DNA from: an uncultured Prevotellaceae bacterium
Lineage (GTDB): Bacteria; Bacteroidota; Bacteroidia; Bacteroidales; Bacteroidaceae
Length of the DNA stretch: 52,649 nucleotides
NCBI GenBank assembly: GCA_900316505.1
Contig: ONDH01000024.1
Span: 1-52,649 of the forward strand
Direction of reading: 5' to 3'
The notes beneath the pieces were generated by a model. The model made no database searches. It saw only the letters and a program-made list of their open reading frames with translations, and was not told the DNA's origin. Below are positions 6,406 to 14,217 of this stretch, piece by piece; the first letter of the stretch is position 1, and each line of letters opens with the position of its first letter. Both the position numbers and the translations under genes were made by a program.

Positions 6406-7824
6406 CAATCCTTTATCTTCTTCATCCAGATGCTTGTCCCATAGATAGTGCTGTGTCTCTTTCGCGATGACACCGGAAAGGAGCAGCAACGAAATGAGGT
6501 TGGGTACAGTCATGAAAGCATTCATGATGTCTGCCAAATTCCACACCAATGCCAAACTCATGGTGGAGCCTGCAAACACCAACAGGATAAACACTACACG
6601 GTAGAAGACGATGCTGCGTCTGCCTGCCAGATATTCCATTGCCCTTTCGCCATAGTAGCTCCAACCCAAGATGGTGGAGAAGGCGAAGGTGGTGATGCCG
6701 AAGGTGAGGATGGGTGTGCCTACGTATGGAATCATGCCGAATGCCTTCTTCGTCAACATGCCTCCATCTTCTTGACTGATTTCTGGGTAGGCGATGATGC
6801 TTGATACGATGACCAAACCTGTGATGGCGCAAATGATGACAGTGTCCCAGAATGTGCCTGTGGAGGAAACCAATGCCTGACGCACGGGGTTCTTGGTTTG
6901 CGCTGCCGCTGCCACGATGGGTGCGGAACCCATACCAGACTCGTTGGAGAAGAGTCCACGGGCAATACCGTAACGTGCGGCTACCATCAGCACTGTTCCT
7001 GCCGTGCCACCTCCCACAGCTTTCAGCGAGAATGCTTCGTTGTAGATGAGCGAGAATGCTTCGCCCAGATATTGGTGGTTGACACATAATATATAGATAC
7101 ACCCCAATACGTATAATATTGCCATCAGGGGCACCAATGCTGTACACCACCTTGCGATGCTCTTGACACCTCCAATCACCACGAAGCCTACAAGTGCGGC
7201 AAGTACGAATCCTGTAATCATCTTTGTTGTATCGGGTGACGCCCATTCTTCCATCACCAATGAGATGTTTTCGCTGATGGCATTTGCCTGCACCGTGTTG
7301 CCGATGCCGAAGGATGCTATTGCTGCGAACAGACAGAACAATACTCCTAACCACTTCATGCCCAATCCGTTTTGCAGGGCGTACATGGGACCACCCATCA
7401 TTCTTCCGTCTGGGGTTTTCTCGCGGTATTTGATGGCAAGCAGTCCTTCGCTGTATTTTGTGGCGATGCCGAACACACCGGTCAACCAGCACCACAGCAC
7501 GGCTCCGGGACCACCAAGGCTCACTGCGGTGGCGACACCGATGATGTTGCCTGTTCCGATGGTGGCTGCCAAGGATGTTGCCAATGCTCCAAACTGGCTC
7601 ACGTCACCTGTCGAACCTTCGTCTTTCTTTACCGACAACCGAATGGCTGTTCCTATTTTACGTTGGGGAAATTTTAATCTGAATGTCAGGAAAATATGTG
7701 TGCCTAACAACAGAATAATCATGGGCCAGCCCCATACGATGCTGCTGATAGTAGTTGTTCCATGAAATAAAATGCTTATTGATGACGGTTGGATTGAAAA
7801 AAGGGGCTGCTCCAATATGGCCAC
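6397..7824 (-). CDS. Alanine/glycine:cation symporter (AGCS family)
   Basis: Imports alanine or glycine with Na+ or H+ across the inner membrane. The 475 residues contain about 10 hydrophobic segments and the family hallmarks: ATSLAATIGTGNIIGVATA (about 85-103), the GPGAVLW turn, YREKTPDGRMMGGPMYAL, and GIARGLFSNESGMGSAPI around the unwound substrate helix. The length is usual for the family. The ATG at 7824 follows the SPOR gene stop by 34 bases on the same strand, with no clear promoter between, so co-transcription is likely. The C-terminus is short and charged and its last codons overlap a heptamer tract. Confidence 0.93.
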   Translation of the reverse strand: MAILEQPLFSIQPSSISILFHGTTTISSIVWGWPMIILLLGTHIFLTFRLKFPQRKIGTAIRLSVKKDEGSTGDVSQFGALATSLAATIGTGNIIGVATAVSLGGPGAVLWCWLTGVFGIATKYSEGLLAIKYREKTPDGRMMGGPMYALQNGLGMKWLGVLFCLFAAIASFGIGNTVQANAISENISLVMEEWASPDTTKMITGFVLAALVGFVVIGGVKSIARWCTALVPLMAILYVLGCIYILCVNHQYLGEAFSLIYNEAFSLKAVGGGTAGTVLMVAARYGIARGLFSNESGMGSAPIVAAAAQTKNPVRQALVSSTGTFWDTVIICAITGLVIVSSIIAYPEISQEDGGMLTKKAFGMIPYVGTPILTFGITTFAFSTILGWSYYGERAMEYLAGRRSIVFYRVVFILLVFAGSTMSLALVWNLADIMNAFMTVPNLISLLLLSGVIAKETQHYLWDKHLDEEDKGLKS

Positions 7825-7858
7825 AACCCCTTCTTATGTTTGACAAGGAAAAGTATCC

Positions 7859-8344
7859 TTAATAGGTGCGATAGAGAAGCCAAGCATCGGGGTAGGTGCC
7901 ACGAAGTTGGTCGCGGGAAGTGACAGCTGATGCACGATCGTCGAAGGAAGCTGCAATGACGCGGTACATGCCTGTCTCTGGATTCTGAGCCACCTGAGCA
8001 GAGTAACCTTTGGCAACGAGGGTGTTGCGGAGGTTGTTGGCGTTGTCAACACTGCTGAATGAACCACAAACGACGTTGAATGCCTTGAGGGTGCCACCAT
8101 TCATGACGGTGAGACGCTCCTGACGGTCGTTCTCGGTGTTGGCTGCTGTTGTGCTGACAGGTGTGGTGACCACAGGTGTCACAGTCACTGGGGCAGTTTC
8201 AACTTGATCAGTGGTGTTAGTTTGTGCCATCTCTTGTGCCTTTGCTTTTTCGTATGCCTTCTTGTAGCTGCTTTCAGATGATTTACATGAAACGAAGGCA
8301 AGGGCTGCAACAAGTGCTAATCCCATCAAAATACTTTTTCTCAT
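7859..8344 (-). CDS. SPOR-domain lipoprotein
   Basis: Secreted lipoprotein of 161 residues. Residues 1-20 are a signal peptide (MRKSILMGLALVAALAF) with a lipobox-like FVSC, so Cys20 is probably lipidated. A flexible Thr/Val-rich linker (about 45-75) follows, then a SPOR domain (about 85-161; VVCGSFSSVDNANNLRNTL, GYSAQV, YRVIAASF) of the type that binds denuded septal peptidoglycan. An upstream in-frame ATG exists at 8455, but the promoter -7 element at 8396-8403 lies downstream of it, so 8344 is the start. It probably works in envelope or division-site functions; the neighbouring transporters do not narrow this. Confidence 0.88.
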   Translation of the reverse strand: MRKSILMGLALVAALAFVSCKSSESSYKKAYEKAKAQEMAQTNTTDQVETAPVTVTPVVTTPVSTTAANTENDRQERLTVMNGGTLKAFNVVCGSFSSVDNANNLRNTLVAKGYSAQVAQNPETGMYRVIAASFDDRASAVTSRDQLRGTYPDAWLLYRTY

Positions 8345-8395
8345 AATTTTTCTCGTTTTATAATTAGATGATTGAATGATGTCATGGATTCTCCA

Positions 8396-8426
8396 CAAAG
8401 TTAGGGCATATTTGTCACATTGCAAA
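8396..8426 (-). promoter_or_regulatory. Promoter of the SPOR lipoprotein operon
   Basis: On the minus strand TTTG (8423-8426), a 19-base spacer and TAACTTTG (8396-8403) fully match the Bacteroidetes consensus. Transcription would start near 8389, giving a leader of about 45 bases. Confidence 0.75.
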
Positions 8427-8466
8427 AGAGATGTGTGCAAAAAAAAGTTAAACATCTAAAATTGTG

Positions 8467-8496
8467 TTGCTTTTTGGGGATTATGTCTTATATTTG
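8467..8496 (+). promoter_or_regulatory. Promoter of the YtxH operon
   Basis: TTG (8467-8469) followed after 19 bases by TATATTTG (8489-8496), a TAnnTTTG element. It is divergent from the SPOR promoter in the same 207-base spacer. Confidence 0.65.
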
Positions 8497-8551
8497 CCCC
8501 CGAAATTGAAACAATTAACATTATTTATCAACCTTAAAAACGTATTTTGTT

Positions 8552-8794
8552 ATGACAAGAGGTGATGGTTTTGCATTGGCTGCTGCTTTTGTTGGTGGTG
8601 CCATTGCTGGAGCAGCGTTAGGTCTTCTTTTTGCTCCTGAAAAGGGCGAGGATCAGCGTGCAAAAATTAAGGAGGCTCTTGAGAAGCGTGGTATCAAGCT
8701 TGACAAGGAGGCTTTCGAGAATCTTGTGGATGAAATCAAGAACATCGGCAGAAAGCGCGAATGTGTGCCTGCTGAGGATTTCGACGCAGAATAA
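8552..8794 (+). CDS. YtxH-domain small membrane protein
   Basis: An 80-residue protein with one membrane segment (about 7-30; ALAAAFVGGAIAGAALGLLFAPEKG), where the glycine-rich helix followed by LFAPEKG is the YtxH hallmark. A charged helical tail (35-75) follows. YtxH proteins are often linked to envelope stress, but the biochemical role is not established. It is the first gene of a three-gene operon, nine bases before the next start. Confidence 0.85.
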   Translation: MTRGDGFALAAAFVGGAIAGAALGLLFAPEKGEDQRAKIKEALEKRGIKLDKEAFENLVDEIKNIGRKRECVPAEDFDAE

Positions 8795-8803
8795 GGTGCC
8801 GAC

Positions 8804-9253
8804 ATGAGTGCAACCAATAGAGTGACAGAGGATTTCCGCAGGTTGGCTTACCGTGTGGAGCGGTATCTTCGCCTTGAGGCGACAGAACGCTTGACGGTGG
8901 TGACCACCTATGTGGTGCTGGCAGCTGTGACGATGGCATTGGCAACAAGTGCCATCTTCTTTCTTAGCACAGGAACGGTGAAAGCATTGACCTTGCTGAC
9001 AGGCAATGAGATGCTGAGCTACTACATCGTGGGAGCTGTGCTGGTGCTGCTGATTCTGCTGGTATTCTTGCTGAGGAAGCCATTGATTGAGAATCCGTTT
9101 GTGAGGATGTTCAGCGAGCAGTTGCTGAATGTGCCTACCATCACGGAGCAGATGACGCACAGCGGGAGCCGTAAGGATGAGCAAATTCGCAAACTGGCGG
9201 AGAGCCTTGTGCGTGAGTTGGACGATTATGATGAGAAAGGAGGTGAGGAATGA
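8804..9253 (+). CDS. Phage holin-like / DUF1469 membrane protein
   Basis: A 149-residue protein with a charged N-terminal helix (1-30), two strong membrane segments (about 33-55, TYVVLAAVTMALATSAIFFL; and 70-91, YYIVGAVLVLLILLVFLL) and a charged cytosolic tail. This matches the DUF1469 / putative actinobacterial holin-X architecture, which in many bacteria sits next to YtxH genes. The name holin is historical: there is no lysis gene here and no sign of a prophage. The stop overlaps the next start (ATGA). Confidence 0.8.
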   Translation: MSATNRVTEDFRRLAYRVERYLRLEATERLTVVTTYVVLAAVTMALATSAIFFLSTGTVKALTLLTGNEMLSYYIVGAVLVLLILLVFLLRKPLIENPFVRMFSEQLLNVPTITEQMTHSGSRKDEQIRKLAESLVRELDDYDEKGGEE

Positions 9254-9501
9254 GCAGGAAATATAAATTTGCATCTCTCAGGGATCTTCGTGACGAGAAG
9301 GAGCATGCAAGGCAACAGATAGACTATGGCGTGTCTCAGCTGAAGAATGATGTTGCCGATTATTTCGTCTATCATCCGGAACACCTCTTCCTCGACTCTT
9401 CCAACAAGTACATGAACTATGTGGGCTATGTCATTTCTGCCTTTAAGACGGCGACGGCGCTCCGCGGTGTGTTTGGGCTCTTTTCAAAGAAAAGGAAATA
9501 A
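9250..9501 (+). CDS. Small hypothetical protein of the YtxH operon
   Basis: An 83-residue basic protein with no signal peptide. The first half is highly charged and probably helical (KFASLRDLRDEKEHARQQ). The middle is aromatic-rich (YFVYHPEHLFLDSSNKYMNY) and a short hydrophobic stretch (VGYVISAF...ALRGVFGLF) precedes the basic end KKRK. It starts inside the stop of the DUF1469 gene, so it is translationally coupled. I do not recognise the family; the setting suggests it acts with the two membrane proteins at the inner membrane. Confidence 0.75.
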   Translation: MSRKYKFASLRDLRDEKEHARQQIDYGVSQLKNDVADYFVYHPEHLFLDSSNKYMNYVGYVISAFKTATALRGVFGLFSKKRK

Positions 9502-9504
9502 CAC

Positions 9505-9613
9505 AAAGTGAGTGAAAAGTGAAGAGTGAAAAGTGAAAAATCTAAGTATCCAACTCTCCGAATGGCGGGTAATATAGATTTTTCACTTTTCACTCTTCAC
9601 TTTTCACTTTTTT
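9505..9613. repeat. Inverted repeat with GTGAAAA heptamer arms around a conserved core
   Basis: A 33-bp perfect inverted repeat (9512-9544 and 9575-9607) encloses a 30-base loop. Each arm consists of four seven-base units (GTGAAAA or GTGAAGA) plus ATCTA. The loop read on the minus strand contains TTACCCGCCATTCGG, nearly the same core as in the 4307-4422 element, though the arm units differ. It sits exactly between the YtxH operon stop and the recR promoter; the -33 region expected for recR falls inside the right arm. Confidence 0.85.
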
Positions 9614-9617
9614 TCCG

Positions 9618-9625
9618 TACCTTTG
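9618..9625 (+). promoter_or_regulatory. -7 element of recR promoter
   Basis: TACCTTTG matches TAnnTTTG 25 bases before the recR ATG. No TTTG is found at the -33 distance, where the inverted-repeat arm lies, so promoter strength may depend on the repeat. Confidence 0.5.
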
Positions 9626-9650
9626 CACCAGAAATAAGGAAAGAAGAGAA

Positions 9651-10268
9651 ATGAACGAGCAGTATTCGTCGGCATTGTTGGAACGTGCTGTGGATGAGTT
9701 TTCGAAACTGCCGGGTGTCGGGCGTAAGACAGCAATGCGGTTGGTGCTGCATATGTTGCGCTTGGATGTCGGCAAGGTTGATGCTTTCACGGATGCTGTC
9801 TCGACGCTTTGCCATGAGGTGCACTACTGCGAGGTGTGCCACAATATCAGTGATGAGGATGTCTGCCAGATTTGTGCGAATCCGCATAGGGACAGTTCCA
9901 TTATCTGTGTGGTGGAGAATGTGCAGGATGTGATGGCGATTGAGCAGACGCAGCAATATCATGGATTGTACCATGTGCTGGGTGGTGTCATCTCACCGAT
10001 GGACGGTGTGGGTCCGAGCCAACTGGAGATAGACAGTTTGGTGGAGCGTGTGGACAAGGGTGGCGTGGAAGAGGTGATTTTTGCCTTGAGCTCGACAATG
10101 GAGGGTGATGCCACGAATTTCTATATCTTCCGCAAGTTGTCGAAATACCCAGAGGTGAAGTTGACGGTGTTGGCACGGGGCATGAGCATCAATGACGAAC
10201 TGCAATATACGGATGAAGTGACGTTGGGACGTTCGTTGGTGAATCGGGTGCCTTTCACGGGAAAGTGA
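9651..10268 (+). CDS. recR: Recombination mediator protein RecR
   Basis: RecR works with RecO (and RecF) to load RecA on SSB-coated gapped DNA. The 205-residue protein has all parts: an N-terminal helix-hairpin-helix (PGVGRKTA, residues 21-28), a four-cysteine zinc finger (C60, C63, C72, C75), a Toprim domain (about 83-180; [23 protein letters not shown]) and a C-terminal Walker-like tail. The length is typical. recF, its functional partner, is at the other end of this window. Confidence 0.97.
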   Translation: MNEQYSSALLERAVDEFSKLPGVGRKTAMRLVLHMLRLDVGKVDAFTDAVSTLCHEVHYCEVCHNISDEDVCQICANPHRDSSIICVVENVQDVMAIEQTQQYHGLYHVLGGVISPMDGVGPSQLEIDSLVERVDKGGVEEVIFALSSTMEGDATNFYIFRKLSKYPEVKLTVLARGMSINDELQYTDEVTLGRSLVNRVPFTGK

Positions 10269-10299
10269 TTTGTTGAGTGTTGAAAGATTTTCAAAGATT

Positions 10300-10752
10300 A
10301 TGGTAAAATATATACAAAAGCTATTGAGGGTTTTGAAGATAGAGTTGGCGATGGTGTGGCTGATTGTAGTGGCTGCTGTCGTGTTGGGCGAACTGGACGT
10401 GATACCTAATGGGGTGGTGGTGCCTCAGTCAACGGAGGAGGTGAAGCTGAACATTGCCGTGGTGGCATTGACTATTATTGGCATCCCCTTGGCAATCCGT
10501 TTGTTCACCTTGAACACCACCAAAGGATTACGTCGTATGAACAATGAAGAGGCTTTGCGGTCTTATCATATATGGAGTATTGTGCGGATAGGCATTTTGT
10601 GCATCGCTGCTGTGTTCAGTGTGGCGGTATATTACCTTGCCACGAGTGTAAGCGGTATGTTTTGTGCCTTGGTTGCTTTTTGTGTCAGCATCTATTGTTG
10701 GCCCTCTGAGTCAAAGATTTCTTCCTATCTGGAGGATGTGAATAAGGAATAG
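10300..10752 (+). CDS. Four-helix membrane protein, unknown function
   Basis: A 150-residue protein with four predicted membrane segments (about 12-30, LAMVWLIVVAAVVLGEL; 50-68, IAVVALTIIGIPLAIRL; 98-117, IWSIVRIGILCIAAVFSVAV; 122-138). It has a cytosolic-type TTKGLRRMNNEEALRSYHIWS loop. A TTG-initiated extension to 10270 is possible but the ATG at 10300 is preferred. The TAG stop is followed directly by the ATG of the glycosyltransferase, so the two are coupled. I do not recognise a named family with certainty. Confidence 0.75.
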   Translation: MVKYIQKLLRVLKIELAMVWLIVVAAVVLGELDVIPNGVVVPQSTEEVKLNIAVVALTIIGIPLAIRLFTLNTTKGLRRMNNEEALRSYHIWSIVRIGILCIAAVFSVAVYYLATSVSGMFCALVAFCVSIYCWPSESKISSYLEDVNKE

Positions 10753-11922
10753 ATGAAACTCTCCATTGTCATAGTCAATTATAATGTTCGCTTTTATCTG
10801 GAGCAATGCCTGCTCTCTGTGGAGAAAGCGTTGACAGGTGTGGGTGGCGAAGTGTTTGTGGTTGACAACAACAGCACTGACGACTCAGTATCGTACCTGA
10901 GGGGGAAGTTCCCATGGGTGCGCTATATTGAAAATAAGGAGAATGTCGGTTTTTCCCGTGCCAACAATCAGGCGATACGGGAGGCAAGGGGAGAGTATGT
11001 GCTGCTGCTGAATCCCGACACGTTCATTGGAGAGCGCACGTTGAGAGAGTGCATTGACTTTATGGACAAGACGCCAAAGGCAGGCATGTGCGGTGTGGGA
11101 ATGTTGAGGGTGGATGGTTCTTTTGCACCAGAATCCCGTCGTGGTGTACCAACTCCCTTTGTGGCGTTCTGCAAGATGACGGGTTTGGGTTCGCTGTTTC
11201 CGAAGAGCCGTGTATTTGGCAGGTATTATATGCAGTATCTGAATAAACAGTCAATCAACCCGATTGAGATTGTGAGTGGTGCGTTTATGTTTATCCGTAA
11301 GGAGGCTTTGGACAAGGTGGGGTTGTTGGACGAGACGTTCTTCATGTATGGCGAGGACATCGATTTGAGCTATCGTGTGTTGAAGGCTGGTTATCAGAAT
11401 TACTACATCCCGACACAGATATTGCACTACAAGGGAGAGAGCACGAAGAAAGAATCATTCAAGTATGTGAATGCTTTCTATAAGGCCATGGTGATTTTCT
11501 TCAAGAAACACTTTGCACACTATAGTATCATCTATTCAGCGTTTATTACGTTGACTGTGGCGTTGAAAGGTGGAATGGCGTATGTGATGCAGAACCTGTA
11601 TGCATGGGGACGTAAGAGAAAGAAAAAGAAAAGGAAGAAGATTCTGATTGTGGGTGATGGCAACAATCTCGCCGACATGAAGGAGATTGCAGAAAGGCAT
11701 CGGTTCAAGTATGATGTGTTCCATTCGAAATTGGGAGACATACCCAGCACCGATGTGCTGTATCGAGATTACGACTACATTGTGTTCGACACGAGCCGCT
11801 ATTCGTTCAGTGCCATTCTGGAATTCTTCCGACACGATGAGCCGGATCGACACCGGCCTATTATAGCAACCTATATCCCGTCGAACAAGTCAATCATGAC
11901 GCATTTGGGGGCGATTCATTAG
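10753..11922 (+). CDS. Family 2 glycosyltransferase with a C-terminal Rossmann-like domain
   Basis: A 389-residue transferase. Residues 1-235 are a GT-A fold of the rhamnosyltransferase-like GT2 group: SIVIVNYNVRFYLEQCL, VVDNNSTDDS, the nucleotide-sugar/metal motif LLLNPDT, and the acceptor motif FFMYGEDIDLSYRVLKAGY. After a hydrophobic stretch (about 250-275) and a run of basic residues (RKRKKKKRKK), a second domain begins with KILIVGDGNNLADMKEIAE, a Rossmann-type nucleotide-binding start. The extra domain is unusual for a simple GT2. The enzyme probably builds a cell-surface glycan at the inner membrane; substrates are unknown. Confidence 0.85.
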   Translation: MKLSIVIVNYNVRFYLEQCLLSVEKALTGVGGEVFVVDNNSTDDSVSYLRGKFPWVRYIENKENVGFSRANNQAIREARGEYVLLLNPDTFIGERTLRECIDFMDKTPKAGMCGVGMLRVDGSFAPESRRGVPTPFVAFCKMTGLGSLFPKSRVFGRYYMQYLNKQSINPIEIVSGAFMFIRKEALDKVGLLDETFFMYGEDIDLSYRVLKAGYQNYYIPTQILHYKGESTKKESFKYVNAFYKAMVIFFKKHFAHYSIIYSAFITLTVALKGGMAYVMQNLYAWGRKRKKKKRKKILIVGDGNNLADMKEIAERHRFKYDVFHSKLGDIPSTDVLYRDYDYIVFDTSRYSFSAILEFFRHDEPDRHRPIIATYIPSNKSIMTHLGAIH

Positions 11923-11999
11923 GTTTAGGGTTTAGGGTTTAGGGTTTAGAGTTTAGGGATTAGGGTTAAGAGTTTAGGGTTAAGAGATAAGAGTTTAAT
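11923..11999 (+). repeat. Telomere-like heptamer array (GTTTAGG)n
   Basis: Eleven consecutive seven-base units start one base after the glycosyltransferase stop: GTTTAGG dominates, with GTTTAGA, GATTAGG, GTTAAGA and GATAAGA as variants. All differences are substitutions and the phase is never broken. Five GGG runs fall within 38 bases (11928-11965), so a G-quadruplex on the coding strand is possible. It fills most of the gap before hisG. Confidence 0.95.
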
Positions 12000-12029
12000 T
12001 ATATCATAGAATCAAAACAACAGACATAT

Positions 12030-12881
12030 ATGTTACGTATAGCAGTACAATCAAAAGGTCGTCTCTTTGAAGACACCATGGATCTTCTGAAAGAGACCGG
12101 CATCAAAGTAAGTTCGAGCAAGCGCACGTTGCTTGTTCAGGCATCTAATTTTCCATTGGAGGTGCTTTTCCTCCGTGATGATGATATTCCACAAACTGTA
12201 GCTGATGGTGTGGCTGATGTGGGTATTGTGGGCGAGAATGAGTTTGTGGAACGCAATGAGAATGCTGACATCGTGAAGCGCCTTGGCTTCAGCAAGTGCC
12301 GCATTTCACTGGCTATTCCTAAGGCTGTGGATTATCCTGGTGTGGAGTGGTTCAACGGTAAGAAAATTGCTACTTCTTATCCTGTCATTCTCCGTAAGTT
12401 TATGGAGGAGAAGGGTGTGAAGACAGATATCCATGTGATTCAGGGTTCAGTGGAGATTGCTCCTGGCATTGGCTTGGCTGATGGTATCTTCGACATTGTA
12501 AGTTCTGGCTCTACTTTGGTCAGCAACAACTTGAAAGAGGTGGAAGTGGTGATGCAGAGCGAGGCTTTGCTCATTGGTAACAAGAATCTGGACGATGAGA
12601 AGAAAGCCATTCTTGAAGACCTGCTTTTCCGCATCAATTCTGTGTTGATAGCCGAAGATAAAAAGTATGTGCGCATGAATGCGCCAAAGGCTCGTCTGGC
12701 AGAAATCGTGAAGGTGTTGCCTGGTTTGAAGAGCCCTACAATCATTCCCTTGGCAGACGAAGAATGGTGTTCTGTTCATGCCGTGCTTGACGAGAAGCAT
12801 TTCTGGGAGATTGTTGGCCAGTTGAAGGCACTTGGAGCAGAAGGCATTTTGGTGACACCTATCGAAAAAATGATTTTATAG
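12030..12881 (+). CDS. hisG: ATP phosphoribosyltransferase HisG (long form)
   Basis: First and committed step of histidine synthesis: ATP plus PRPP gives phosphoribosyl-ATP. The 283-residue length is the long, hexameric form. Residues 1-205 are the catalytic periplasmic-binding-like fold, with the PRPP loop LADGIFDIVSSGSTL at 149-163. Residues about 206-283 are the HisG_C regulatory domain (ACT-like), through which histidine inhibits the enzyme. So hisZ is not needed. It begins a four-gene operon; no clear TAnnTTTG promoter stands directly before it, where the heptamer array lies. Confidence 0.97.
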   Translation: MLRIAVQSKGRLFEDTMDLLKETGIKVSSSKRTLLVQASNFPLEVLFLRDDDIPQTVADGVADVGIVGENEFVERNENADIVKRLGFSKCRISLAIPKAVDYPGVEWFNGKKIATSYPVILRKFMEEKGVKTDIHVIQGSVEIAPGIGLADGIFDIVSSGSTLVSNNLKEVEVVMQSEALLIGNKNLDDEKKAILEDLLFRINSVLIAEDKKYVRMNAPKARLAEIVKVLPGLKSPTIIPLADEEWCSVHAVLDEKHFWEIVGQLKALGAEGILVTPIEKMIL

Positions 12882-12936
12882 TGTACAAGCCACATGGCAA
12901 ATCGTACATTGTACATGGTAAATGGTACATGAAAAG
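12881..12936 (+). repeat. Heptamer array filling the hisG-hisD spacer
   Basis: Eight seven-base units in unbroken phase: GTGTACA, AGCCACA, TGGCAAA, TCGTACA, TTGTACA, TGGTAAA, TGGTACA, TGAAAAG. The first base is the last base of the hisG stop and the ATG of hisD follows the last unit directly, so the whole intercistronic gap is this array. Confidence 0.85.
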
Positions 12937-14217
12937 ATGAACATCATAAAATACCCTAATCAAGCAGAGTGGACGACCTTATTGGAACGTCCACATCGGG
13001 ATGCTTCCGAATTGCGAGAGACAGTGCAGACTGTGCTTGACCAGATTCGGCAGTATGGTGACTCTGCTGTGAAAGCCTTTGAAGAGAAATTCGACAAGGT
13101 GAAACTTGAGTCGTTGGCAGTTTCTGAAGAAGAAATGGTCGAAGCTGAGAAACTTGTTTCGGAAGAGTTGAAGAATGCCTTGAAGCTTGCCCATGCCAAT
13201 ATTGAGAAGTTTCATGCTTCGCAGAAGTTTGAAGGTGAGAAGGTGGAAACAGCTCCTGGTGTGTTGTGTTGGCAGAAGTCTGTCGCAATTGAGAAGGTGG
13301 GCCTTTACATTCCCGGAGGAACGGCACCCTTGTTTTCGACGGTGTTGATGCTTGCCACGCCTGCCAAGATTGCAGGATGCAAGGAGATTGTGCTTTGTAC
13401 TCCTCCCAATCGTGAGGGCAAAGTAAATCCTGCCATACTGATGGCTGCAAAGGTTGCTGGTGTAAGCAAAATCTTCAAGGCTGGTGGTGTTCAGGCGATT
13501 GGCGCGATGGCATACGGTACTGAGTCTGTGCCGAAAGTCAGCAAGATATTTGGTCCTGGCAATCAGTTTGTGATGGCAGCCAAACAGCAGGTGAGTCTGC
13601 ATGAGGTGGCGATAGATATGCCAGCAGGTCCTTCTGAAGTGGCTGTGGTTGCAGATGAAACGGCAAATCCTGTGTTTGTAGCTGCAGATTTGCTTTCTCA
13701 GGCAGAGCATGGTGTGGATTCACAGGTTATCCTCATCACCACGTCCGAGGCAATGGCAGAGAAGGTGAATGCGGAGGTAGAAAGACAATTGGCGTTGCTG
13801 CCTCGCAAGGAGATAGCAGAGCAGTCGCTACAATATTCCAAAATCATTATTGTAAAGAATCGAGAAGAGGTTTTGGAGATGACTAATGAATACGCTCCTG
13901 AACATTTAGTTCTTGCCATCAAAGACTATCAGTCGTTTGCAGATAGGGTGGTGAATGCAGGTAGTGTGTTCCTGGGCAAATACTCTTGTGAGTCTGCAGG
14001 TGACTATGCTTCTGGTACCAACCACACGCTTCCTACATCTGGATATGCTAAGGCATACAGCGGTGTGAACCTTGACTCGTTCTGCCGCAAGATCACTTTC
14101 CAGGAATTGTCAGCAGAGGGTGTCCGATCCATTGGCCGTGCTGTCGAATTGATGGCTGAAGCGGAACAATTGGATGCTCATAAAAATGCAATGACAGTAA
14201 GAATACAGTCTTTATGA
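12937..14217 (+). CDS. hisD: Histidinol dehydrogenase HisD
   Basis: Oxidises L-histidinol to L-histidine with two NAD+ in the last two steps of the pathway. In 426 residues the family's zinc ligands are visible: the Gln and His of [12 protein letters not shown], the Asp of [17 protein letters not shown] and the His of LDAHKNAM. The catalytic Glu-His pair is in YAPEHLVL. An ATG at 12922 would add five residues read from the repeat array; the start at 12937 (MNIIKYP) fits the family better. The stop overlaps hisC by four bases. Confidence 0.96.
   Translation: MNIIKYPNQAEWTTLLERPHRDASELRETVQTVLDQIRQYGDSAVKAFEEKFDKVKLESLAVSEEEMVEAEKLVSEELKNALKLAHANIEKFHASQKFEGEKVETAPGVLCWQKSVAIEKVGLYIPGGTAPLFSTVLMLATPAKIAGCKEIVLCTPPNREGKVNPAILMAAKVAGVSKIFKAGGVQAIGAMAYGTESVPKVSKIFGPGNQFVMAAKQQVSLHEVAIDMPAGPSEVAVVADETANPVFVAADLLSQAEHGVDSQVILITTSEAMAEKVNAEVERQLALLPRKEIAEQSLQYSKIIIVKNREEVLEMTNEYAPEHLVLAIKDYQSFADRVVNAGSVFLGKYSCESAGDYASGTNHTLPTSGYAKAYSGVNLDSFCRKITFQELSAEGVRSIGRAVELMAEAEQLDAHKNAMTVRIQSL

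Noticed and set aside
8804..9253. Prophage holin
   Set aside because: Only a distant family name links it to holins. There is no endolysin, integrase or structural gene near; the YtxH context indicates a host envelope protein.
11923..11999. Eukaryotic telomere contamination
   Set aside because: The array is internal, has bacterial genes directly on both sides, contains degenerate units, and the same period with other units occurs elsewhere in the window.
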